Shown piece after piece: positions 20,476 to 29,280 of a DNA stretch of 64,000 nucleotides. How positions within the stretch are numbered: position 1 is the stretch's first letter; every line of letters begins with the position of its first letter. The translations under genes were made by a program, and so were the position numbers. Source of the stretch: Aradus depressus (taxonomy: Eukaryota; Arthropoda; Insecta; Hemiptera; Aradidae). Below the pieces are notes generated by a model. The model was not told the origin of the DNA, made no database searches, and was given only the letters and a program-made list of their open reading frames with translations. The DNA lies in NCBI GenBank assembly GCA_963662175.1, contig OY759215.1, forward strand, positions 44,781,213 through 44,845,212, given 5' to 3'.

Positions 20476-21826
20476 GATTCATCGAAAAAAGGTTAGTGAA
20501 TAAATTGGATAAGAAAGCTTGGATGTGGGGGATGAATGGTTTGATGAGGTTCATGATGAGTCCAGTCAGGTCAGTCGTTGCCTCAGAGCTAATTCCATTG
20601 TTTGCAGTATTAGGTTGCGGTGGTGTTGTCCTACTTCGATTTTTGTCAAACCAAAAGTTCGTAGGTGGTTTGGGCTCCGGGGAGGTAGGTGCGTATGGTG
20701 GTGTATTGGGTGTGTTGGCTGAATGTGCGTGTGTGTGTTGCGGAGGTTGATTAGTATTAGTGTGAAATGTTTGGCTTGCGGTGGTGCCTGCGGAAGCTGA
20801 CTGTAGTTGCCGTTTCGGTGGTCGTTTCAGACAGCCTCCAAAGTTGGCGGTATGGTCGCCCCCACAGTTGGCGCACTTCGGTTTGTCAGTTTTTTGGAAA
20901 GGACAAACTTTATAATGGTGATTCCCTGCACACTTAACGCAGGTCGACTCAAGGCGGCAGTAGTTCTTGGTGTGCCCGAATTTTTGACAGTTCATGCATT
21001 GAGGAACGTGCAGGGACCGGCGTCCTTCCTCCACGTGGATCCGACTGTAATATAGTTTTGTAAGTGAAAATATGGCTTTTCCCTGATCGTTATTAGTCAG
21101 TTCGACTGCGCACAATGGCGTGGGCATTTTGTCTCTATTGTGCAACCTGGTGACCGAAATAACTGGGTAGTGAGGGACCAATTCATTTTTGACGTCTTCT
21201 TCACTGAACGCGTATGGCACACCTCGGAGAATCACCGATACATTTTTAGTTTCTGGATTAACATAAGTATAATAGTTAATTTTATGCGTATCGTAGAATT
21301 TTGTCAGGGCCCTAAAATCGTCTGACGAGGTCGCTTGAATTTTAATTTTTTCTTTTAGGCATTGTTTGGTTTCAAACGGTGATGTAGCCACCTTTAATAT
21401 GTCAGCTGTTATTTCTTTTAGGTTATTGTAACCTATAATAAAAATTGGAGGTATTTTAATTTTTTTACTATTTTCGGAATTTGAATCGGCCGTTTGGGGC
21501 TTGGAAGTGTCTAAATTGGTTAGAGCGGAATACCTGTTAGAAACTATGACTGGTGAGTTGTAAGATTTATACCTCTTGGTGACGGCGAGGTGTGAGGCGG
21601 GTGTCTCCTGGTCAGGCTGGTCTAGGGTCCTCTTCTTGCCGCTAAGGCCTGGATGGTCAACGGCCATCGATGCTGTGGCCAGGGGCTGGTGTGGTACCTG
21701 TTTGATGTTACTTGGCTGGCTGTGGCTGGCCGTGGGCACTGGTGCACTCTCTTCAACCCAGGAAGAGCGCGCCCCGCTGCAACTCATTCCGTTTGGTGAA
21801 AAGGTCCTTTCCCTGATACTTTTCAC
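20462..21826 (-). CDS. Jockey LINE ORF1: gag-like RNA-binding protein
   Basis: 454 residues. The N-terminal third is Ser/Pro/Lys-rich and unstructured, followed by a globular part (about residues 120-265, including VILRGVPYAFSEEDVKNEL) resembling the PRE_C2HC-associated fold found before zinc knuckles in Jockey gag proteins. Three zinc knuckles lie at about 277-332: CMNCQKFGHTKNYC (CX2CX4HX4C), CVKCAGNHHYKVC and CANCGGDHTANFGGC. A low-complexity Pro/Thr/Asn linker and a short hydrophobic end follow. The role known for the family is to coat the element RNA and carry it to the nucleus. Uninterrupted, and consistent in codon use with ORF2. Confidence 0.93.
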   Translation of the reverse strand: MKSIRERTFSPNGMSCSGARSSWVEESAPVPTASHSQPSNIKQVPHQPLATASMAVDHPGLSGKKRTLDQPDQETPASHLAVTKRYKSYNSPVIVSNRYSALTNLDTSKPQTADSNSENSKKIKIPPIFIIGYNNLKEITADILKVATSPFETKQCLKEKIKIQATSSDDFRALTKFYDTHKINYYTYVNPETKNVSVILRGVPYAFSEEDVKNELVPHYPVISVTRLHNRDKMPTPLCAVELTNNDQGKAIFSLTKLYYSRIHVEEGRRSLHVPQCMNCQKFGHTKNYCRLESTCVKCAGNHHYKVCPFQKTDKPKCANCGGDHTANFGGCLKRPPKRQLQSASAGTTASQTFHTNTNQPPQHTHAHSANTPNTPPYAPTSPEPKPPTNFWFDKNRSRTTPPQPNTANNGISSEATTDLTGLIMNLIKPFIPHIQAFLSNLFTNLFSMNHGKP

Positions 21827-22051
21827 TGTTTCACGTTTTTACAAACACAGTAAAAACCGCACTATTAATTATTTTTTTTGAAGAGCAATTTTATAACACT
21901 ATTTTTGTTTAGCGTGAACAGCTGATCACTCGTTTTAAAACAAAATGCGGCTAGTCCATCTTTGTATATTTATTCACTATTTAAGTTACTTCACTCCTAA
22001 CAGCTGTTTTTATACAAATAATAATAATAATGATTTTTTTAATATATTAAT

Positions 22052-22054
<3 letters not shown>

Positions 22055-22082
<28 letters not shown>

Positions 22083-22274
22083 GGCCTTATGTACGGTGCA
22101 TATTAGCCATGTCAATGAGTTATTTAGTTATATTTACGACATCCATGGCCCCGGGAGGGAGTTCTATCTACGAAATAAAACTCACTCCCGGACGGGATTC
22201 GAACCCGCAAACCATGGTGAGACCATGCGACCAAAGCCCTACGCTCTAGCCCGCACGGCCACCATGGCTCCCCG
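22055..22274 (-). repeat. SINE2, full-length minus copy
   Basis: SINE2 has a tRNA-like head with GGCCGTGCGGG near the A-box position, a long variable arm and a perfect B box GGTTCGAATCC, then a short body (CTCCCTCCCGGGGCCATGGA) and a poly-A tail (poly-T at 22055-22081 here). Flanked by ATTAATAAT at 22046-22054 and 22275-22283. The long extra arm suggests a class-II (Leu/Ser-like) tRNA ancestor. Confidence 0.9.
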
Positions 22275-22329
22275 ATTAATAATCTTAATGTGTGTAAATT
22301 TTTTACATCACAATACTTAGACCCCGAAG

Positions 22330-22600
22330 AAAAGTGAGCTCAATTTTTTTTCTATTTCAGCAAAAATCTATGTGACATTTAGATATCAAAATTTCATTTT
22401 GCTAAAAATATTTTTGTGTTAAGGCTCTCACTAAGTTCCAGTCACACATAGACACACAGAAAATGGACAAAACGTGTACTTTCTTTGAAAACTCTATCTC
22501 AGCTGCCAATTTAAAAATGTGATGTCTTGAAAGTTTATAAGTTGATCCATTTATACTTATCTTCAAATCAAGCTGGGGAAGTATTGACAACTTTTTCATT
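22330..22600. repeat. Repeat D fragment
   Basis: Shares with other repeat D copies the order GGCTCTCACTAAGTTCC, ACACATAGACACACAGAAAA, TGGACAAAACGT. Non-coding; borders uncertain. Confidence 0.55.
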
Positions 22601-23054
22601 TAACAGAGATTTATTTGATTTAAAAAATATATATATACACTTTAGATATGTAATAAGTGAGTGGCGCCAGATTAGTAATGCGGTGGACTAGGGTCCATAT
22701 GCAAATAGCTGCCACAAGTTCTCCAACTTGGAGTCACTGATGAATATTACTGTAATATAATGAAGATTACAAATAAGGTTTGCCTATTACAGAAGAAAGA
22801 ACATATTTCTTACCAGATGAGTTCAGAAAGCTGAGCTCTGAACACTGTACACTAAGTTGGTCTTGTACTCGTATATCTCATGCAAAGTAGGTACCCACCC
22901 GTCAGTTTATTTAAATAAGGACAACAATTCATCTAATTAGACGGACCGTTTAACTGCATAAATGTTATTTTAATATTTAAAAAAATGGAAACTCACAATT
23001 TTTTAGTGAGAAAGATGAGACTGTCCGCTTGACAAGAGACCTTGAGTGTAATAT
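22600..23054. other. Unclassified spacer
   Basis: No gene seen and no repeat recognised. Confidence 0.4.
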
Positions 23055-23660
23055 AATTACTGAAAAAAGTCGGGGGTGAATCACCGACTATGTACTTCCT
23101 CAGCACAAGTTAATTCAGATACCTCAGCCCCACATGAACCCGCCCTTCCCTCCGACCGATTCCACTGAAAATTAATTGGTGTCGTCCTTATGAGATTTTA
23201 AATTCACATATAAAATTTTGTGTTGATAAAATTATTAGATCGTCATTTATTGAGATTTTTGAGTTGAGCTTCCTCCTAGTCTTCCCCTTCCTTCGGCCTA
23301 ATCGCTGAAAATTAATAGATGTCTTTCATACAGGGTTTTGAATTTATATATGAAATTTTGTGTTAATAAATTTATTAGATCGTCAGTTATTGGGATTTTT
23401 GAGTAGAGCTTCCTCCTGCTCTTCTCCTTCCTTCGGCCTAATCGCTGAAAATTAATAGATGTCTTTCATATAGGGTTTTGAATTTATATATGAAATTTTG
23501 TGTTAATAAATTTATTAGATCGTCAGTTATTGGGATTTTTGAGTTGAGCTTCCTCCTGGTCTTCCCCTTCCCTTCGGCCTAATCGCTGAAAATTAATAGA
23601 TGTTTTTCTTATAGGGCTTTGAATTTATATTTGAAATTTCGTGTCAATATATTATATTTG
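23055..23660 (+). repeat. Repeat C with about 140-bp monomers in tandem
   Basis: Starts with the terminal motif GGGTGAATCACCGACTATGT, then four successive monomers of about 140 bp at roughly 23161, 23294, 23434 and 23576. Each has ATCGCTGAAAATTAATAGAT, TTTTGAATTTATATATGAAA, TTAGATCGTCAGTTATTGGG and AGAGCTTCCTCCTG. Units two and three are nearly identical, showing recent tandem duplication. Confidence 0.88.
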
Positions 23661-23700
23661 GTGTCAATAGAATAGAGTAGAATAACTTTATTTGTCGGCG

Positions 23701-24010
23701 TCAATGGCCTAGATTTTTGACGCCGTACAAGTGATTAATTATTTCGATGAGGTGACTAGTCTTCATTGAGGATAGGACGGCTTCTATAGAGTTGTCGTCT
23801 CCGAGGATCTCATGTAGGCTTCTTGTTCGTAAACCCATGAACTTTAGTATTTCCTCATATAAGGGCACCCCTCCAGGATGTGGCTTACTGTGAGAGGCCA
23901 GGCCCCTCACTTGCCACAGCCCGAAGCCGTCGCCCTGTTGATGAGGTGGCCATGGGTTAGACGAGTGTGGCCTACACGGAGTCGCATCAGACATACCTCC
24001 TCCTGCCTAT
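23701..24010 (-). pseudogene. LINE C-terminal fragment (I/R1-like)
   Basis: Minus strand, from about 24010: LMRLRVGHTRLTHGHLI, then LTVSHILEGCP (the usual RIGHTRLTH ... HIL..CP landmarks after the LINE RNase-H region). After a frame change it continues PLYEEILKFMGL, DDNSIEAVLSSMK and ends INHLYGVKNLGH at the stop 23701-23703. At least one frameshift; 5'-truncated at a (TA)n tract. Confidence 0.78.
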
Positions 24011-24028
24011 TCTGCCTTTCGGAGCTTT

Positions 24029-24033
<5 letters not shown>

Positions 24034-24099
<66 letters not shown>
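24034..24099. repeat. (TA)n microsatellite
   Basis: About 32 perfect TA units. Any frame through it is low-complexity and not a gene. Confidence 0.97.
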
Positions 24100-24102
<3 letters not shown>

Positions 24103-24199
24103 CTATATTTGTTTTGATGGACCTAAGTTTATTTGTTAGGTCCATGTTGATCCACAAAGAGGCCCAGCTCTCTTTTATTTTGCGACGCAGGCACTTCTT

Positions 24200-24425
24200 C
24201 AGGTCTGAGTATTTGTGTTAATTCTCTCACCTATTCCCTCGCTTCTCTTTGGTCAATTTAGCTGAAAGTACACGTCAATATGTCATGTCATTATGTAGTT
24301 CTGGATACACATACAAAATTCAAAGTCGACATGTTCATTTTATCTGTAGTTACCATTTCAAAGACAGAAACAGAAAAATATACTTTTTTTTTCATTTTGG
24401 AATAAGGGGGTTGGAAATTTTAAAT
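24200..24425 (+). repeat. Repeat C fragment
   Basis: Contains CAATTTAGCTGAAAGTACAC, ATACACATACAAAATTCAAA and the AGACAGAAACAGAAAAATA stretch seen near the 3' end of other repeat C copies. Ends where SINE1 begins. Confidence 0.55.
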
Positions 24426-24429
24426 TTTG

Positions 24430-24724
24430 AAGGGTGCCGGTAGCTCAGTGGTATGCGTACTTGCTTACTGAGCTCAAGATCGCAGGTTTGAAACCCAGCC
24501 GAGGCCCTTAAGTTTTTTTATCTGTGAAGGGAAATACCTTGAGCACGCAGATGTCAGGTACTCATTAAAGACCTCTACCCTAGGTGAATTAAAATTTAGG
24601 ATAGGAAAAATTTAGGACTCCAATAGATTCGGGCTCATGGCCACCAGAGCGGAAACAGAGCGCTCTGATAGTAGGCGATATGACCTCGAATTTATGTCCG
24701 GGCATGAGTCACAATATCTAACTA
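24430..24724 (+). repeat. SINE1 copy with internal deletion
   Basis: Good head (TAGCTCAGTGG A box, GGTTTGAAACC B box), then about 50 bases missing after GAGCACGC, then the body and the AACTAACTAA-type tail. Confidence 0.88.
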
Positions 24725-24910
24725 AAATTTTATGTTAACATATTCATTCTTTAGAAAGTTACCATCTTCAAAGACATACAGACGGATAGCATTTACTTTA
24801 AAGTTTTTTGTAATCAGGGGTTTGCAAAAGATATTTTGATGAAAACTAAACATTTCTGAGCGATTACATAACATCCTCTATACTTCTTATAGCTGGGAAA
24901 GTAAAACTGT

Positions 24911-25228
24911 TAGTAATAGTTATTATGAGTTATGCCCGGGCATCAACTAAGATCGCCTAATACCAGAGCGTTCTTACGTCACTCTGGTGGACATGAGCCC
25001 GACTCTACTATTGGAGACTTATGTTTTGCCTACCCTAAATTTTTATTCACCTATGGTAAGGGTTTTTAACGAGTACCTGACATCGTACAGGTTCAGGACA
25101 ATTGCTTAACGTCCCATCCGAAGGTGGGCTTGCTCAAGTTTTATTTTTTTTCTCTCAAATAAACTAAACTAAAGTCCTCGGTTGGCTTTGAAGTAAGCAC
25201 GCATACCTCTGAGCTATCGGCGCCCATT
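24911..25228 (-). repeat. SINE1 copy, near full length
   Basis: Minus strand from tail (TAGTTATTATGAGTTATGCC) to a damaged tRNA head (ACTGAGCTACCGGCGCC has become TCTGAGCTATCGGCGCC); the B box is lost by deletion. Only about 190 bases from the plus-strand copy at 24430-24724, tail to tail. Confidence 0.87.
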
Positions 25229-26187
25229 CTTGGCTTCTATATGTCATTATTTGCCCATACAGGTACTATCTGCATAAAAATACTATTTTCCAGGGCAAAT
25301 ACTAATGCTTGTTAATCATTATGATCCAATTCAGAAATATTTATTAAAATTTTAGAAACAAGATGTACGTAGAAAGGGATGACGGGATCCTTGATCAGTC
25401 TACTCTCCACAGAAGTCTCAAGTCAAGATTACATCAAGACACTATTTAATAGTTCCGTAATAGGTTTAAAGAAGTAGTTTTATAGTGGTCCAAATAAAGT
25501 TTGTTGTTGTTTTTGTTCAAAATAATTAATTAAACATATTAATGGAAATCCGATTGCACCAGGAGGAGATAAAACGCATACTTATTGATAATCTAGGGCG
25601 TGGTGGTGCAAGTTGCATAATGCCGGGGATGTGGGGCTAACAAAGCGCAGGAGCTTATCTTCTTGAGTGGTAGTCGTGTCTTCAGATGATCTTGATATTA
25701 TTAATTGGGTGGGGACACCAGGGAACATCTAATTGGTAGCAGATACCGCTACAGAACCATATAAGGTCCTCATTCCCCATATTGTATGACAATGTAGGCC
25801 ATAGCAACATTATCTAGTGGTATCGGACATGTGTAGATCTGGTCAACTAATTATGTCGACTTGCCTTTATGGCTTCACCCAATGTCATAACAATAGATAG
25901 GTCTCTAATGGGAATTTAAATTTAAAACCGGCTCAAGGACTCTCTTCAAATCTTTCATAAGGAGCAGCTAATAATAAAAATTTTCATGACGAGTTATTAT
26001 CATGTTGTGAGTAGAATAATATTGGCGGTCAGTTCTTAAAGGTTTAATAGAGGAACCTTGTGAGTTATACAGCAGTGTAGATTACTATTTGAGGAGCTTT
26101 ATCACATTCCCAAATTAGCTTCACCAAGATAGGATAAACAAAAAAAAACTTGTTAACTTTTGTATTGTCTAATTCCACAAAAATATA
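25229..26187. other. Unclassified, possible RNase-H-like LINE remnant
   Basis: Around 25700-25770 the + strand reads INWVGTPGNI, a stop, then LVADTATEPYK, which resembles the W.P.H.GI.GNE.AD..AK landmark of LINE RNase-H domains, but with stops and key residues changed. The rest shows nothing recognisable. Weak evidence only. Confidence 0.25.
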
Positions 26188-26365
26188 CAGTAGAGTCCCG
26201 CTAATCCGGACCCCGTCCTGATCACCGAAAGTCCGGCTTAAACGGAATTTGCTGTAAAATGCACATGATAAATATTTTAGCGATTTTTTCTTCTCATAAA
26301 TACACCTTTTCCTTCAGCTTTCAATACTACATAATGTATACTTTGATCTAATTTTTCGACCTACG
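26188..26365 (+). repeat. Tigger/pogo-type terminal fragment
   Basis: Starts TACAGTAGAGTCCCGCTAAT CCGGA, a typical Tigger-type terminus, with a subterminal GTCCGGC. No right end and no transposase frame follow. It is related to, but not the same as, the element ending at 1470. Confidence 0.6.
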
Positions 26366-26394
26366 AAAAGAGATAGGTTTAACAAAACTCCTTT

Positions 26395-26690
26395 GAGTTG
26401 GCCCCTAATTCCTCTGGTCCCCCCCTTTCATTCAATTGATTTCGTAGAAAATTAATAGATGCCATCGTTATAGGGTATTTATCCTAATAGCTACTGATGT
26501 AATGAATTTATCGACACAAAATTCGGTTTGAGGATTCAGACCACTATTTAAGTCAAGAATTAAGTATTAGCCCAAACGATCGATTGGCTTTGAAGAGATA
26601 TCAAAAACGTAATTGATTAATTTGTTCTGGGGAAGTACATAGCCGTTTTTTTTTTGTTTTTTTTTTGACAGATTTGGTTGAAAATCAATA
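26395..26690. repeat. Repeat C fragments
   Basis: Plus-strand monomer part (AAAATTAATAGATGCCATCG) followed from about 26570 by a minus-strand end (CGATCGATTGGCTTTGAAGA, TTCTGGGGAAGTACATAGCC). Contains short poly-T runs. Confidence 0.6.
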
Positions 26691-26694
26691 GAAG

Positions 26695-26925
26695 GCGCCG
26701 ATGGCTCAGTCACAATCCGCCTCCATTCTCTCTCCATCCTCTGAAGCCCAACACTCGGAGGTCCCCCTCGACGTCGTCCAGCCAACGGTGTCTAGGTCTT
26801 CCTCTTCTCCTGGCACCGCCTGGTCTACCATAGAGGGCCCGTTTAGGGAGTCTTCCTCCTTCCATTCTCTCTACGTGGCCCAACCAACGTCTCTCAATTA
26901 TCTGTTCTTCCGGATACGCCATCTG
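26695..26925 (-). pseudogene. LINE ORF2 C-terminal tail (family with GRPGGARRRGRPRHRW)
   Basis: Minus strand from about 26922: RRWLGHVERMEGGRLPKRAL, then YGRPGGARRRGRPRHRW, LDDVEGDLRVLG and, after a frame break, EWRRIVTE-like WRRIVTEPSAP. This Arg-rich end with W.GHV.RM is the extreme C-terminus of CR1/RTE-like LINE polyproteins. The 5' part is missing. A second copy on the opposite strand lies at 50408-50668. Confidence 0.72.
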
Positions 26926-27589
26926 CCGTTCTAGAAAACAGGTCCATAATTCTTTCTAAGTATTTTCCGTTCCCAAACTGGAAGGAACCAGTACATGGTT
27001 TTATAGACAATTAGCTTGATTCTCCACAGTTATTGGGACTCATGTTCGGACTTTTTTTTTCATTTAATCTTCAGTTTTATGTATTGATATATCGTATTTC
27101 GCGTTTTGAAATATATTTTGAAATTTTTTTTTATTGAGGGGGTATAAGAAAGTCCTGTTATGACAACATATATATTTTGAAACAGTTTAAAGAGATTCTA
27201 ATCATTAGGTATTCCAGATGTAACTACGATGCCAGTTTTTCATGGTGGAGCTGGTACAGTCCATAAATTCTAGTGAGGAGAGTGTGGTGCAGTGGGTGAC
27301 AGGAGCTCTATGGTCCATGTGCCATGTAACAAGGCGTAGAGTCGTGCTTTTACAGGCTGTAGAAAGCTGAAGATACACCAAGCAGATAGCCCAACTACCG
27401 CCCGCCAGCCACCTTACACACTACACACTACACTACTCGTACCTTCAAACTGCTCTTTAGTTCACCAGCTGATGTTATATCTACTCAAAAGGTTCATTAG
27501 ATATATATCTATCCATAAGTAGATTCAGCTCTTTACAAGATACATTTTATAGAAACTAATAGATTACTTCCATAGCTATACAAAGTATG
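26926..27589. other. Unclassified spacer
   Basis: No gene seen. 27145-27170 holds only the right end of MITE-M (GGTATAAGAAAGTCCTGTTA). Confidence 0.4.
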
Positions 27590-27800
27590 GTCACAAATTT
27601 AATGCTAAGTTTTCACCGAAAATTCATGTTTCCCCGACCCTCAGATTCCAAGATAGAAAAAAAAAATCTTTGAGCACGATAACTCCCGATAGAATGAATA
27701 TGAAATGATGTGATTTTCAGCCAAATCAGTCAAAAGGTGGGGGGGGGGGGGGGGGGAATAGGGGGGGCTTAACAAATATTCAAATAACTACCAACATATT
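27590..27800 (-). repeat. Repeat C copy with expanded poly-G
   Basis: Minus-strand repeat C (AACTCCCGATAGAATGAATA, TGATTTTCAGCCAAATCAGT). At the position of its usual AAAAGGAGGGGG there is a run of 18 G (27739-27756), AATA, then 7 G. Potential G-quadruplex and an assembly-error hotspot. Confidence 0.8.
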
Positions 27801-27999
27801 CATCCCGTCACTCTCCTTCTATATATCTTTTTTCCATTTAGTTAAATTGTTTATTTAATTTTTTTGTATCTATTTATAGTATATAATTAATCTACGGCAT
27901 TTTCCACAGTAGCACTAATTTAAGTTTTTTTTTTTTTTTTTCTTCTTAGAGGTACCTAATTGATATTTTATTTTATTGTTTTTATTTATTATTATTTTT

Positions 28000-28620
28000 T
28001 TTTTGTCTTTTAATTATAAAGATGCAACTGTTGCTAGGATGCAACAACCAGCATCTATGATGGTATTGATATGTTGGAGTGAAGGGCATGTGAGAGGAAG
28101 GCCACCCAGTGGTAGGTCGTCGGGACGAAAATTTATCTTAATTATTAGGACAAGAATAGAAAAAAAATAAATAATAAATAAATAAAAAGGAATTAAAAGA
28201 CAATTTTGATGGATGGGTAAGAGAGATGATAAAAATAAAGAAAAATGACGTAAAAAAAAAACATTTAAGAACGAATATGATTCAAGGTGGCAGTAAGTCG
28301 CGGTTTCATCTTCTCTTCAACCTTCGTGGGGGGTTTTGTGGTAAGTGTTGTGAAGATAAAGTACGTATTTGAGTTTGTATGTGTGTAAAGTTTTCTAAAA
28401 AACCGTATGTAAGTACTTTGTATTGTGTCGAGTACTGTGTGCATCATAAGATCGTTATGAAGTGTTCTGTTGTTTATGTATGGGGGGCACTGTGTTTGTA
28501 TTAGTCTGAGGGTTTTTGACTGAAACGCCTGAATTCGTTTGATGTTAGATGTTTTTGCTGAACCTTATATCTGTGATCCGTATGTCCATAATGGTCTCAG
28601 TAAGTATGTGTAACAGTTCC
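28000..28620 (-). mobile_element. 5'-truncated Jockey LINE, uninterrupted relative of the 36.3-kb copy
   Basis: Minus strand: from about 28620 it reads TETIMDIRITDI (out of frame in part), with the protein frame LWTYGSQI.GSAKTSNIKRI, then QAFQSKTLRLI, and a last frame ending EKMKPRLTATLNHIRS at 28265-28267. The 3' UTR includes CATCATAGATGCTGGTTGTT (reverse of 28032-28060) and an A-rich end near 28000. It has frameshifts, so it is a pseudogene. It aligns with both halves of the interrupted element at 36333-37862. Confidence 0.82.
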
Positions 28621-29082
28621 GTTTTTATCTTTTTGAGTTACACTTTACAGAAAAGCCATCATCTCGGTTCAAAATCCCTCCTTGGACCAGCCCCCAAGTA
28701 ACATAATAAATTAAAGACTTCTCTAGTAGGTAGGTATATAATTAATGTTTCCGTCATTCTTAAGTAGGACCTGATTAGAGAGCAGACTGGAGTCCTTCAG
28801 ACAGCCATTATTTGGAAGTTGTTCTCTAATAGGACTGACTTAAACAAATTATATGTGTGTTGGCGGCGCGGGGTCTCTACGTGTCGCGAATAGCAAATCC
28901 TCCCTGAACCGTCCATTCATAAGAGTCCAGTTAATCAAACATTCTTTTAATATGTTCTTAAAAAAATTAATACATTAAAAAAGCAAGTTATAGAATACGA
29001 CAGAATCGTTTCAGGAATTGGCATGGCTGGGCCTGCTACATTGACTTACCTGTAGATCTGCTCCTCTGTTTAGACTGGTAGA
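28621..29082. other. Unclassified spacer
   Basis: No gene or known repeat seen; a GC-rich patch TTGGCGGCGCGGGG is at 28860. Confidence 0.4.
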
Positions 29083-29280
29083 GTGGACATGACAGGTCAT
29101 ATCGCCTACTACCAGATCGCTGGTGGACATGAGCTTGCTCTACTATGGAAGTCTAAATTATGCCTACCCTGAATTTGTATTCACCTAGGGTAGGGGTTAT
29201 TAACGAGTACCTGACATCGTACTGGCTCAGGACGTTCGCTTAACGTTCCATCTGAAGGACGGCATGCTTAAGTTTAGTTA
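29083..29280 (-). repeat. SINE1 fragment
   Basis: Minus-strand body only (AGGTCATATCGCCTACTACC to GACGGCATGCTTAAGTTTA). Tail and tRNA head are both absent; about 12 bases are deleted near 29122. Confidence 0.8.

Larger units (their letters stand above)
17695..21929 (-). mobile_element. Full-length Jockey-clade LINE, probably intact
   Basis: About 4.2 kb on the minus strand: a short 5' UTR, ORF1 (20462-21826), ORF2 (17779-20475) and a short 3' UTR with an AATAAA signal near 17715. The direct repeat TCGTTTTAAAACA occurs at 17682-17694 and 21930-21942, a 13-bp candidate target duplication. CAGCTGATC also lies just outside both copies of the repeat, at 17636 and 21919. No poly-A tail is visible at the 3' end, which is odd for Jockey, so the exact 3' border is uncertain. 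Both ORFs are open with catalytic residues present, so it could be mobile or recently mobile. Confidence 0.85.

Noticed and set aside
24911..25228. SINE1 copies at 24430 and 24911 as two arms of one foldback
   Set aside because: Each has its own internal deletions and head; better explained as two separate insertions tail to tail.
25700..25770. RNase-H domain of a LINE
   Set aside because: Only one weak motif match with a stop and altered key residues; noted as spacer.
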